DNA from: Candidatus Pristimantibacillus lignocellulolyticus
GTDB taxonomy: Bacteria; Bacillota; Bacilli; Paenibacillales; Paenibacillaceae
NCBI GenBank assembly: GCA_023639215.1
Contig: CP097899.1
Location: 3,158,001 to 3,222,000, forward strand
Length of the DNA stretch: 64,000 nucleotides
Reading direction: 5' to 3'
Part shown: positions 41,702 to 50,156 of the stretch, in pieces
Position numbering within the stretch: the first letter of the stretch is position 1
Layout of the letters: each line of letters opens with the position of its first letter
Translations under genes and position numbers: made by a program
Notes under the pieces: model-generated
Database searches by the model: none
The model's input: only the letters and a program-made list of their open reading frames with translations
What the model was told of the DNA's origin: nothing

Positions 41702-43174
41702 TTGGAATTATATATACCTTACGATAAATTTCTAGAAAAATATGGTCACAAAAGTGATGCTTTGTTTCTTGCACTTAAGGAAGGGATATTAAGCGGAGAG
41801 ATTCAAGCGGGTACAAAACTTCCTTCTAGTAGGCAATTAGCATCGGCTTATCAATTATCACGTGGCACCGTTAACGCAGTCTATGAGCGGTTGCATTCAC
41901 AAGGTTTTGTTCGGAGTGTTATGGGAAGTGGTACATTTGTTGCTCATATCGAATTTAATAAAGACGATAGTCCGATCAACTTGCCTGCCAATGAGGTGAA
42001 TTTGTCGGATTGGGGCAAACGATTAGTAGAAATTGACCTTAACCAAGGACTAGCTTCAAATGTTCAAAGAGAAGGTATTGAGCTTATTTCATTCACTTTA
42101 GGAGAAGTAGACTTAGTACACTTTCCAGCGAAACAATGGAATCGGCTACTGTTTGAACAAGTGCGAGATCAATATAATAAAGAGAGTGTCGATTCTTATT
42201 CATCAGAAGGGCATACATCACTTAGAGAAAGCATTGCTCAACATTTACATACATTTAGAGGTATAAATGTGAAGGCGGACAATGTTGTTATTGTGAATGG
42301 ATCTCAGCAAGCACTCACATTAATTATCCAATTGTTAATTAATGAAGGTGATATCGTAGCAATGGAAAATCCGCATTATGTGGGAGTACGTAATGCTGTA
42401 CATTCTGCTGGAGGGAAAGTTCACGCTTTTCCTATCGATAACGAAGGAATTGTTTTTCCTGAAAATAAAGCCTGTCCTTATAAATTATTATTTGTCACAC
42501 CAAGTCGTCAATTTCCAACTGGTGTAGTTCTTAGTATGGAAAGAAGACTACAACTATTGCAGTGGGCCGAGGAAAATAACGCCTATATTATTGAGGATGA
42601 TTATGACAGTGAATTTCGTCATTATGGAAGAGCGAATGAACCTTTAAAGTCTTTAGACACAAAAGGAAGAGTAATCTACATTGGGACATTTTCGAAAACG
42701 ATGATGCAAAATATTAGACTTGGATATGCGGTGCTCCCAGATTCATTGCTAAATTGGTTTACAATTGCTAAAAAGGTGTATGAAAGACATCCTAGTTCAA
42801 TCATTGAGCAACGTGCAATGGCAGCCTTTATGAATAACGGTTTATATGATCGACATATTAGACGAATGAAGCGAATATATCGAAAAAAAGCAGAATTATT
42901 TTTAAGTCTTTTAACTAAGTATATGCAAACTGTTTTAGAACTTTATCCAATCGATGCCGGCTTACATATTTATACAAAGTGGAAAGGCACAGAAGCGGAA
43001 TTTGAATTGTTTTTAACGCGTTGTGAACAATTGAATGTGTGGGTATCAGATGCTAGAGGGTATTATCTTGGGGAAAGTAAGCATGCTTTTTGTTTAGGTT
43101 TTGCTCATCTTAGTGAGCAACAAATTACAGATGGTGTAATGCGAATGGCAGAAGCTCAGAAAAATGTTAAATAG
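41702..43174 (+). CDS. MocR/PdxR-type regulator (GntR HTH fused to aminotransferase)
   Basis: A 490-residue fusion protein. The N-terminal GntR winged helix is at about residues 10-75 (GTKLPSSRQLASAYQLSRGT). The rest is a class I aminotransferase fold that uses PLP as a ligand: VNGSQQALTLIIQLL, IIEDDYDSEFRHYGR and GTFSKTMMQNIRLGY, with the PLP-binding Lys in the last. The start is TTG 41702 after GTGGAGGG. The longer frame from 41663 runs through that site. It probably controls the divergent PNPOx-family gene. Confidence 0.9.
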   Translation: MELYIPYDKFLEKYGHKSDALFLALKEGILSGEIQAGTKLPSSRQLASAYQLSRGTVNAVYERLHSQGFVRSVMGSGTFVAHIEFNKDDSPINLPANEVNLSDWGKRLVEIDLNQGLASNVQREGIELISFTLGEVDLVHFPAKQWNRLLFEQVRDQYNKESVDSYSSEGHTSLRESIAQHLHTFRGINVKADNVVIVNGSQQALTLIIQLLINEGDIVAMENPHYVGVRNAVHSAGGKVHAFPIDNEGIVFPENKACPYKLLFVTPSRQFPTGVVLSMERRLQLLQWAEENNAYIIEDDYDSEFRHYGRANEPLKSLDTKGRVIYIGTFSKTMMQNIRLGYAVLPDSLLNWFTIAKKVYERHPSSIIEQRAMAAFMNNGLYDRHIRRMKRIYRKKAELFLSLLTKYMQTVLELYPIDAGLHIYTKWKGTEAEFELFLTRCEQLNVWVSDARGYYLGESKHAFCLGFAHLSEQQITDGVMRMAEAQKNVK

Positions 43175-43212
43175 TAAAGAGGCACAACATACATGTTGTG
43201 CCTCTTTACTAT
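43171..43212. terminator. Bidirectional terminator overlapping the MocR stop
   Basis: ATAGTAAAGAGGCACAACAT pairs perfectly with its complement around AC. The MocR stop codon lies in its 5' arm. Confidence 0.92.
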
Positions 43213-43275
43213 GACCTAATAGATATTGTTAAGTATCGTTGCGTAGTAGCGTTTCATACTACTTCTACAAAAAAA

Positions 43276-44073
43276 CTAAACATGATTACCACTCAAGCTA
43301 GTTTCAAATGCATCGATAATCACAAGGAAATGTTCTGCTTCTCGAAAAACATGATCAGCTAGTAGCGGATGAATAATGCTTTTTATTCGGCAGGCTTCGA
43401 TTAAGTCGCGAGCTGTTTTCTTGAAGTCACGAAGAGACGTAACGGATACTCTATTCTGATCAAGGAATTGATCAAGAAGCGGCACCGTTTGCGCTTGCGG
43501 GCGCATTGAGCTTAAGTCCTGTGCTTGGAAAAGTAATTGATCAAATTCTTGGCTGAAGTTATTAGCTTGCTCTACGAGCTTACGCTCAGAAGGATCGAGT
43601 AAATGACTAATGAATTTAGCATGATCAGCCATAATTTTGAGGAAGAATACATTTTCATCGATGATTGCATCAGGTAGAGGCTCCAGATTACCAGTATTTA
43701 ATTCTTCCAGACGGTTACGGAAGTAGTTTGCTTCTCTACTAACGTGATCAACGAGTAGTGGAAAGTTATTGGCACCAGGAAGCTGACACGTAACGATTAG
43801 ACCTAGCACTTTTCTTTTGAATGCCCAAATATAAGAAACGGCAGTATGAACTTCTTCATTAAATCTTCGGATTACAATAGGATCTGTTGCAAATGTAAGA
43901 GCATTTGCTTTATTCTCGATAGCTTCAAAAGTAGAGTAGAAATGGTTCGCTTCATTAATTAGTTTAGTATCCTCGCATCTGAACCCTAATTTTAGAAAAA
44001 GCGAATGTTCTTTCATAATTCTTGACCAAAACCGTACTTCTTCCAAAGAACGAATGACAAACAGATCAGCCAA
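43276..44073 (-). CDS. DUF2935 family protein
   Basis: A 265-residue all-helical protein made of two similar halves. The first starts EEVRFWSRIMKEHSLFLKLGF, the second DENVFFLKIMADHAKFISHLL, and each carries Glu and His pairs typical of a ferritin-like metal site. This is the DUF2935 pattern, of unknown function. AAAGGAG at about 44083-44089 points to TTG 44073 (M-A-D-L-F-V). The ATG at 44103 would lie upstream of that site. The start is moderately certain. Confidence 0.8.
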   Translation of the reverse strand: MADLFVIRSLEEVRFWSRIMKEHSLFLKLGFRCEDTKLINEANHFYSTFEAIENKANALTFATDPIVIRRFNEEVHTAVSYIWAFKRKVLGLIVTCQLPGANNFPLLVDHVSREANYFRNRLEELNTGNLEPLPDAIIDENVFFLKIMADHAKFISHLLDPSERKLVEQANNFSQEFDQLLFQAQDLSSMRPQAQTVPLLDQFLDQNRVSVTSLRDFKKTARDLIEACRIKSIIHPLLADHVFREAEHFLVIIDAFETSLSGNHV

Positions 44074-44229
44074 TAACAACAGCTCCTTTGTAATAACAAT
44101 CATTAAGAACTATATGAACGTATAAAACTAAATAGACTATGACCATATTTCTATCCGGATTTTGTGAATTCGATTTTAAATGTTTTTTCCCAACGAAAAC
44201 CGACTTACTATATAAGAAAAATAACTTAA

Positions 44230-44367
44230 AACAAAGCCGATCAAAACGATTTGGAAGCATTGAAGATAGCAGAAGCTGCAGATCAGCGTCAGGAATCAAA
44301 GTCAAGTAAGACCAGCAATGAATTGGTGAATTTCAAAAGTCTCATGAAAACGAAAAAAAGCGCCTAA
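44230..44367 (+). pseudogene. 3' fragment of a lost gene
   Basis: A 45-codon frame with no start, ending in the terminator at 44353-44393. It reads KADQNDLEALKIAEAADQRQ and ends NFKSLMKTKKSA, a plausible charged C-terminal tail. The codon before it is a stop. The remaining sequence between 44104 and 44229 shows nothing I recognise. Confidence 0.3.
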
Positions 44368-44393
44368 ACCTTGAGAGGTTCAGGCGCTTTTTT
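44353..44393. terminator. Bidirectional terminator shared by two gene fragments
   Basis: AAAAAAGCGCCT.AACCT pairs with AGGTT.AGGCGCTTTTTT around GAG. Stop codons of a plus-strand and a minus-strand frame both fall within the stem. Confidence 0.85.
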
Positions 44394-44496
44394 GAATATA
44401 TGTAAATCTTTCAGTGGAGTCTAAGCTCTGCTTCTGTTCCTCCGCAATCACAACAATACAGTATCTCTCAACGTCAGGATCTTGAACGTACACGCC
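44380..44496 (-). pseudogene. 3' fragment of a lost gene, minus strand
   Basis: A 38-codon frame that opens after a stop and reads GVYVQDPDVERYCIVVIAEE, then QKQSLDSTERFTYIQKSA and a stop in the terminator. It is protein-like in composition. No start with a ribosome-binding site is seen. Confidence 0.3.
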
Positions 44497-44626
44497 TTAT
44501 TCTCTAAAGTAAAAGTCAGTTAGTTAAGAAAAGTTGCTTAAACAAGATGATGAAAAAGGTAATCGTTGGAAAAAGTTGTAGTATGTCCTATACTATCTGT
44601 ATAGATTTAGCAAAGGGGAGAATCGA

Positions 44627-44707
44627 TTGAATAAATTAGCAATAGCGATTATTACAGTACTTATGCTATTAGCTGGTTGTAATAGTAACGATGATAGCCA
44701 TTACTAA
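44627..44707 (+). CDS. Tiny lipoprotein (26 codons)
   Basis: TTG 44627 follows AAAGGGGAG by six bases. The product MNKLAIAIITVLMLLAGCNS.. has a complete lipoprotein signal with lipobox LLAGC and then stops eight residues after the Cys. Processing would leave a nine-residue lipopeptide (CNSNDDSHY). A candidate promoter (TTGTAG, 18 bases, TATAGA) lies just upstream. It may be a truncated lipoprotein gene or a real micro-gene. A full-length lipoprotein gene follows 35 bases on. Confidence 0.5.
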   Translation: MNKLAIAIITVLMLLAGCNSNDDSHY

Positions 44708-44742
44708 AGAAAATACAATTCAAACATAAAGGGGATGCAATA

Positions 44743-45312
44743 ATGAAGAAGTTACTAATTGTAGCATTGATAGTTTGTATTAGTTTACTTGCAGGCTGCA
44801 GTAATAGTAATAATAATAGTGGTAGTGGATTGAAGGAAATAAAAACATCAGATTTATGTGTAACAAATATCAATTTAGACGCTAAAATTTGTTATGGAGA
44901 TGAGAAAAAGAAAGTCGAAACTATAGTCGGCGAAGGTGAAGGGTCGTCTACGTTGATAACTTACGACAACGGCATCAGGGTCATGTATCGTGGTGATAAA
45001 GTTGCTGGAGTGATTTTGACGGAAGAATCGGATGGAGTGTTTGAATCAGTAATTGATGTAAGTATGGGAGATTCTAAGAAAGTCATAAAAGATAAACTTG
45101 GAAATGATAACGCTATCGATACTATTGCAAAGAATTTAGATTACTTTTATGACTCAGATGTAAAACATTTTATAAAGGAAACATCTTCTAACAAGAAAAG
45201 TACTAAAGAAGAGATGGAAAAAGTCTATGTAATATCATTCCTGTTTGACCCTGCAGGAAAAGCAGACACGATTATGTGGCTAGATTGGAGAATGGCGATG
45301 TATTTGCAATAA
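44743..45312 (+). CDS. Lipoprotein of unknown function
   Basis: A 189-residue exported lipoprotein: MKKLLIVALIVCISLLAGCS has the lipobox LLAGC (Cys19), followed by an Asn/Ser/Gly linker. The mature part contains two similar segments (AKICYGDEKKKVETIVGEG and VSMGDSKKVIKDKLGND), each a short helix-strand unit of the kind found in SmpA/BamE-like or DUF-type repeats. No family assigned. The ribosome-binding site is AAGGGGA. A strong terminator follows. Confidence 0.75.
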   Translation: MKKLLIVALIVCISLLAGCSNSNNNSGSGLKEIKTSDLCVTNINLDAKICYGDEKKKVETIVGEGEGSSTLITYDNGIRVMYRGDKVAGVILTEESDGVFESVIDVSMGDSKKVIKDKLGNDNAIDTIAKNLDYFYDSDVKHFIKETSSNKKSTKEEMEKVYVISFLFDPAGKADTIMWLDWRMAMYLQ

Positions 45313-45313
45313 C

Positions 45314-45359
45314 AAAAAACGCCTAAACCCTTGTGGTCACTAAGGTTTAGGCGTTTTTT
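45314..45359 (+). terminator. Terminator after the lipoprotein gene
   Basis: AAAAAACGCCTAAACC pairs perfectly with GGTTTAGGCGTTTTTT. Confidence 0.93.
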
Positions 45360-45391
45360 ATGTATATGGAAATCGTTAAATGGAATAGCAA

Positions 45392-45468
45392 TGGCGTCCC
45401 AGGAGGGATTCGAACCCCCGACAACTCGCTTAGAAGGCGAGTGCTCTATCCGACTGAGCTACTGAGAC
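45392..45468 (-). tRNA. tRNA-Arg (anticodon TCT)
   Basis: A 77-base cloverleaf on the minus strand. The acceptor stem is GTCTCAG/CTGGGAC, the D arm GCTC/GAGC, the anticodon stem CTCGC/GCGAG with loop CTTCTAA (anticodon TCT), and the T arm GGGGG-TTCGAAT-CCCTC. The discriminator is G, and CCA is encoded. It reads AGA and probably AGG codons. It stands alone between the lipoprotein terminator and ysoA. Confidence 0.97.
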
Positions 45469-45562
45469 GCGACATCAAATAATATATCATAACGGAGAGA
45501 GTGATGCAAGACCTTTTTTTGGAAATAATCAATTAATATCAATTTTTTTATTGATATGTTCG

Positions 45563-45571
45563 TGGTATAAT
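45563..45571 (+). promoter_or_regulatory. Extended -10 promoter of ysoA
   Basis: TGGTATAAT (TGN plus consensus -10). A convincing -35 is lacking. Transcription would begin near 45578, so translation must start after that point. Confidence 0.5.
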
Positions 45572-45625
45572 TTGACGAAAGTAAAAAATAAGTCGTTTCT
45601 TAGCAAATGGTTAGGTGGTGTTAAT

Positions 45626-46546
45626 ATTTCCGATAACATTAATAAAGAGCAGAATTTTTCTGAAAATATATTTTTGTTCCCTTCTATGCTGGATCAATAT
45701 CAAATTGAGTTGACCAAGTTACTTGAAAGGGAACAGTTTGAAGAAGCAAAGGATTTATTAAGATTTTTATTGCGATGTCAAGGTGATGAACGACAACATG
45801 CAATAGAATGGGAGCATCTTTTGAATTGGCTTGAAGAATCTTTTCCTACTGTCGATGAGGCAGATGGACTTGAGCATGAGGATTTAGAGGAGCAATTTAG
45901 AAGAGCGGCATTAAGTGACTATGGCTCAACTAATTCAACTGAGGCTGCCTCTAAGCTGATGGATACTTTAAAATCATCATTACCTATGGATCAGCAAATG
46001 CTAGCACTTGAGCGTGCAACTTATTTGGACGCTCCTGAATTAGATGAACAGTTGATTAATTGGCTTCAAGAGGCTACACTATCCTCTGCGGTACAATTTA
46101 AAGCATTACAATGTTTGAAAAAAAGAGGTTGCTCTGGTACGGTACAATTGACCCGCATGGATGAAACAGTGAATCTACTTATAGAAGAAACTCCATTATC
46201 AATGAATGAATTTCCGGATTCTGTCAATGCTATATTAGAAAAAGCTGTGTCAGCACTTGAACAAGTAGATGTGACAATGCCAATATTAGTCACTGAACTT
46301 TGGCTCGAATGTCTACAATGCATATATGGTACACGTAGCTACGGATGGATGTTGAATGAAGAAGAGTACATTGAAGATTGTTTTGCTGCCGGTTTACATC
46401 ATACTATGCAGCTCATTGTATATGGGTACGCAGTGGACGATGATATCCGTGAAACATACGGAATTACTAATGAGTATCGATTCCGCTATGAGCAAGCAAG
46501 TCGAGTAATTCGTGAGGTTGCACTATATTTGCAAGATTCTGATTAA
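45626..46546 (+). CDS. ysoA: YsoA-like protein, probable ATT start
   Basis: A helical, acidic protein of about 306 residues found upstream of tig, as B. subtilis ysoA (a TPR-like protein of unknown role) adjoins tig. No ATG, GTG or TTG suits the N terminus. The frame is open from TTG 45551, but that codon lies upstream of the TATAAT box. AGGTGGTG (45613-45620) is followed five bases later by ATT 45626 (I-S-D-N-I-N-K), which is the best candidate. The next ATG is at 45688, with no ribosome-binding site. Content such as LTKLLEREQFEEAKDLLRFL supports tandem helical hairpins. Confidence 0.65.
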   Translation: MSDNINKEQNFSENIFLFPSMLDQYQIELTKLLEREQFEEAKDLLRFLLRCQGDERQHAIEWEHLLNWLEESFPTVDEADGLEHEDLEEQFRRAALSDYGSTNSTEAASKLMDTLKSSLPMDQQMLALERATYLDAPELDEQLINWLQEATLSSAVQFKALQCLKKRGCSGTVQLTRMDETVNLLIEETPLSMNEFPDSVNAILEKAVSALEQVDVTMPILVTELWLECLQCIYGTRSYGWMLNEEEYIEDCFAAGLHHTMQLIVYGYAVDDDIRETYGITNEYRFRYEQASRVIREVALYLQDSD

Positions 46547-46554
46547 TTATTACC

Positions 46555-46583
46555 TTGAAAAGAATCGATAACTTGTATATAAT
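46555..46583 (+). promoter_or_regulatory. Sigma-A promoter of tig
   Basis: TTGAAA, a 17-base spacer and TATAAT, about 60 bases before the tig start. Confidence 0.85.
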
Positions 46584-46645
46584 AGAGTGGTTTATTAGAC
46601 GTGAAAACATGTAATGCATGAGCATTTTGGAGGGGAAAGCATAAA

Positions 46646-47935
46646 ATGAAAGCAACTTGGGAAAAAATAGAATCGAACACTGTATCAATTAACGTAGAAG
46701 TGGATGCTGAGAAAGTATCAGAATCACTAGATCAAGCTTTCAAAAAAGTTGTAGCACAAGTAAACGTACCTGGTTTCCGTAAAGGTAAGGTACCTCGTTC
46801 AATTTTCGAAGCAAAATTCGGAATTGAAAGCTTGTACCAGGATGCAATTGATATCATTCTTCCTGGCGCATACTCTGCAGCTATTCAAGAAACTGGTATT
46901 CAGCCAGTTGATCGTCCAGAAATCGATGTAACTCAATTTGCAAAAGGACAAACATTCATCTTTACTGCAAAAGTTACAGTTAAACCTGAAGTAACTCTAG
47001 GCGCATACAATGGCGTAGAAGTTGCAAAAGTTTCTGCTGAAGTAACAGAAGAAGAAATCGCTGCTGAACTAGAGCGTCTACAACAACGTCATGCTGAGCT
47101 TAATGTTGTTGAAGAAGGCGCTGCTGAAAATGGCGACGTTACTGTAATCGACTTTGATGGTTATGTAGATGGCGTTGCATTTGAAGGTGGTAAAGCTGAG
47201 CGTTACTCTCTTGAACTAGGTTCAGGTTCATTCATTCCTGGATTCGAAGAGCAAGTAGTAGGCATGCAACTTGGAGATTTCAAAGATGTAGAAGTTACAT
47301 TCCCAGAAGCTTACCAAGAAGCAAGTCTAGCTGGTAAAGCAGCAATTTTCAAAGTTAAATTGCATGAGCTTAAACGCAAAACGCTTCCAGCACTTGATGA
47401 TGAGTTTGCAAAAGACGTAAGTGAATTTGATACTCTTGAAGAGTACAAAAAAGATCTTGCAAGCAAACTTCAAGAAAACAAAGTAAAAGAAGCTACACAA
47501 GCTCAAGAAGCAGAAGTTATCTCTAAAGTTGCTGAAGCAGCTACAGTAGAAATTCCTGCAGCTATGGTAGAAACTGAACAAAACTACATGCTACAAGATT
47601 TCGAAAACCGTCTACGTTCTCAAGGTATGACGCTTGATCTGTACTACCAATTCTCTGGTCAAAACGAGCAAGTGCTTCGTGACCAAATGAAGGGTGACGC
47701 AGAAAAACGCGTTCTTAACAACCTTGTACTAGAAGCAATTGCGAAAGCTGAATCTATTGAAGTATCTGAAGAAGATATCAACGAGGAACTAGCTAACCTT
47801 TCTACAGCATACAATCGTCCTGCTGAAGAAATTCGTGAAATCTTCACGCAAAATGGTAACCTAGAAAACTTGACTGAGGATCTATTGCTTCGTAAAGCAA
47901 TCAAATTCCTAGTTAGCAATAGTGTAGCTGTTTAA
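46646..47935 (+). CDS. tig: Trigger factor
   Basis: A ribosome-bound chaperone and peptidyl-prolyl isomerase that meets nascent chains at the exit tunnel. It is 429 residues. The N-terminal ribosome-binding domain carries the signature VPGFRKGKVPRSIFEAKFG (about residues 38-56). The FKBP-like domain lies at about 150-245 (GDVTVIDFDGYVDG), and the long helical C-terminal arm completes the protein. Codon choice is biased like that of a highly expressed gene. The ribosome-binding site is GGAGGGG. Downstream terminator separates it from clpP. Confidence 0.97.
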   Translation: MKATWEKIESNTVSINVEVDAEKVSESLDQAFKKVVAQVNVPGFRKGKVPRSIFEAKFGIESLYQDAIDIILPGAYSAAIQETGIQPVDRPEIDVTQFAKGQTFIFTAKVTVKPEVTLGAYNGVEVAKVSAEVTEEEIAAELERLQQRHAELNVVEEGAAENGDVTVIDFDGYVDGVAFEGGKAERYSLELGSGSFIPGFEEQVVGMQLGDFKDVEVTFPEAYQEASLAGKAAIFKVKLHELKRKTLPALDDEFAKDVSEFDTLEEYKKDLASKLQENKVKEATQAQEAEVISKVAEAATVEIPAAMVETEQNYMLQDFENRLRSQGMTLDLYYQFSGQNEQVLRDQMKGDAEKRVLNNLVLEAIAKAESIEVSEEDINEELANLSTAYNRPAEEIREIFTQNGNLENLTEDLLLRKAIKFLVSNSVAV

Positions 47936-47971
47936 TTTGTTTAACACATATAGCAGAACATAAGATAAGGG

Positions 47972-48003
47972 ATAAGGCACGTGTGCATACGTGCCTTATT
48001 TTT
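47972..48003 (+). terminator. Terminator after tig
   Basis: ATAAGGCACGT pairs with ACGTGCCTTAT around GTGCAT, followed by T residues. Confidence 0.92.
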
Positions 48004-48119
48004 AAACTATGGACCTGCTCAATGAGATTTCTATCTACATAACATACATATAGCTTTTTGAGTGACCGTATACATATGAGTAATAAAGATTAAAAGTAGA
48101 CATAGACTTGATCGAAAAA

Positions 48120-48148
48120 ATGACATCACTTCTTCAACGTGATACAAT
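48120..48148 (+). promoter_or_regulatory. Promoter of clpP
   Basis: ATGACA, a 17-base spacer and TACAAT, with TGA before the -10. I see no CtsR heptad repeat (GGTCAAA-type) near it, unlike many Bacillus clpP genes. Confidence 0.65.
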
Positions 48149-48191
48149 AAAAGTGTTCATATTAAGTCCAAGATGAAAGAAGGTTGATCGC

Positions 48192-48779
48192 ATGAACTTA
48201 GTTCCAGTCGTTGTAGAACAGACGAATCGTGGGGAAAGATCTTACGATATTTATTCTCGCTTGCTTAAAGATCGTATTATATTTCTTGGTAGTGCGATTG
48301 ATGATGATGTTGCGAATGCAGTAATTGCTCAATTGCTATTCCTAGCTGCGGATGATCCTGATAAAGATATCCATCTCTATATCAATTCACCTGGTGGTTC
48401 AGTTACAGCAGGTATGGGTATATTTGATACTATGCAATACATCAAGCCTGAAGTAAGTACAATTTGTATGGGTATGGCCGCAAGTATGGGGTCACTACTT
48501 CTTACAGCAGGTGCCAAAGGCAAACGTTTTGCGCTTCCAAATGCGGAAGTGATGATTCACCAGCCGCTTGGTGGCATTAGTGGTCAAGCTACAGATATTA
48601 AGATTCATGCTGATTGGATACTTAAAACGAAGCAAAAGCTGAATCAAATCTACGTAGATCGTACTGGTCAAACATACGAGAAGATTGATCGTGATACAGA
48701 TCGTGATAACTTCATGAGTGCGCAAGAAGCATTGGAATATGGCTTGATAGATAAGGTGATTACTTCACCGATACTGTAA
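48192..48779 (+). CDS. clpP: ATP-dependent Clp protease proteolytic subunit
   Basis: The serine protease core of ClpXP and ClpCP, a tetradecamer. It is 195 residues. The catalytic triad is complete: Ser98 (GMAASMGS), His123 (VMIHQPLGG) and Asp172 (DTDRDNF). It starts 24 bases before clpX with no terminator between them, so the two are likely one transcript. Upstream sites for CtsR were not found. Confidence 0.97.
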   Translation: MNLVPVVVEQTNRGERSYDIYSRLLKDRIIFLGSAIDDDVANAVIAQLLFLAADDPDKDIHLYINSPGGSVTAGMGIFDTMQYIKPEVSTICMGMAASMGSLLLTAGAKGKRFALPNAEVMIHQPLGGISGQATDIKIHADWILKTKQKLNQIYVDRTGQTYEKIDRDTDRDNFMSAQEALEYGLIDKVITSPIL

Positions 48780-48802
48780 TATTGGAATGAAGGGGTGAAA
48801 TA

Positions 48803-50065
48803 ATGTTTAAATTCAATGATGAGAAAGCTCAATTGAAATGTTCTTTCTGTGGTAAATCGCAAGAGCAGGTACGTAAGTTAGTAGCTGGCCCTAGCGTTTA
48901 TATATGTGATGAATGTATTGATCTTTGTTCTGAAATCGTAGAGGAAGAGCTAGGACAAGAGGAAGAAGTGGATCTGAAGAGTATTCCAAAACCAATGGAA
49001 ATTCGTTCTACACTTGATTCTTATGTTATTGGCCAAGACTTTGCCAAAAAATCACTATCTGTAGCAGTTTATAATCACTATAAACGTATTAATACAGGTA
49101 GCAAAATTGAGGATGTTGAGTTGCAGAAGAGTAATATTTTACTTCTAGGGCCTACTGGTTCAGGTAAAACATTACTAGCGCAAACAATGGCTCGTATTTT
49201 GAATGTACCATTTGCTATTGCAGATGCTACGTCTTTAACAGAGGCTGGTTATGTTGGTGAGGATGTTGAAAACATTCTTCTGAAATTAATCCAAGCTGCT
49301 GATTATGATGTAGAAAAAGCTGAGCGCGGTATTATTTATATCGATGAGATCGATAAAGTAGCTCGTAAATCTGAAAATCCATCCATTACACGTGATGTGT
49401 CTGGTGAAGGTGTTCAGCAAGCGTTACTTAAAATTCTTGAAGGTACAGTAGCTTCTGTTCCTCCTCAAGGTGGTCGTAAACATCCACATCAAGAATTTAT
49501 TCAAATTGATACTACTAACATTTTGTTTATCTGTGGTGGTGCATTTGACGGTCTTGAATCAATCATTAAACGTAGAATTGGTAAAAAGGTAATCGGTTTT
49601 AATTCTACTGGAGAAGTTCAGAAAGATCTAAAACCAGGGGAATACTTGTCAATGGTATTACCTGAAGATCTATTGAAATTCGGGTTAATTCCTGAGTTCG
49701 TTGGTCGTTTACCTGTTATTTCTACTCTAGAGCCTCTTGATGAGCCAGCACTAGTACGTATTCTTTCTGAACCGAAAAATGCGTTAGTGAAGCAATATCA
49801 AAAATTGCTTGAGCTTGACAATGTGAAGCTAGAATTCCAGGCTGATGCACTTGATGCGATTGCGAAAGAAGCAATTAAGCGTAATACAGGTGCTCGTGGT
49901 CTCCGTGCAATTATTGAAGGGATCATGCTTGATTTAATGTATGAAGTGCCATCTCGTGAAGATGTCACGACTTGTGTAATAACTGAAGATACAGTAACAA
50001 GCAAAATTGTTCCTGAACTTGCTCCTGCTGAGAAGAAGGATAGCAAGAAGGAAGAAAGTGCTTAA
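48803..50065 (+). CDS. clpX: ATP-dependent Clp protease ATP-binding subunit ClpX
   Basis: A AAA+ unfoldase that recognises substrates and feeds ClpP. It is 420 residues. The N-terminal zinc-binding domain uses Cys13, Cys16, Cys35 and Cys38. Walker A is GPTGSGKT (about 112), Walker B IIYIDEIDK, and the IGF loop that docks on ClpP is present (KKVIGFN). The ribosome-binding site is AAGGGGTG. Targets in this genome may include Spx if the DsbA/YjbH-like protein at 37809 is an adaptor (speculative). Confidence 0.97.
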   Translation: MFKFNDEKAQLKCSFCGKSQEQVRKLVAGPSVYICDECIDLCSEIVEEELGQEEEVDLKSIPKPMEIRSTLDSYVIGQDFAKKSLSVAVYNHYKRINTGSKIEDVELQKSNILLLGPTGSGKTLLAQTMARILNVPFAIADATSLTEAGYVGEDVENILLKLIQAADYDVEKAERGIIYIDEIDKVARKSENPSITRDVSGEGVQQALLKILEGTVASVPPQGGRKHPHQEFIQIDTTNILFICGGAFDGLESIIKRRIGKKVIGFNSTGEVQKDLKPGEYLSMVLPEDLLKFGLIPEFVGRLPVISTLEPLDEPALVRILSEPKNALVKQYQKLLELDNVKLEFQADALDAIAKEAIKRNTGARGLRAIIEGIMLDLMYEVPSREDVTTCVITEDTVTSKIVPELAPAEKKDSKKEESA

Positions 50066-50156
50066 CGTTACTTGAATACAGACAAAGAAGGAACCACCTC
50101 ATGCTTTGAAAGCTCAGAGCAAGGGGTGGACTTTGCCGTTCATGGGAGAGATAACT

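Noticed and set aside
48004..48191. CtsR operator before clpP
   Set aside because: I looked for the GGTCAAA heptad repeat on both strands and did not find it.
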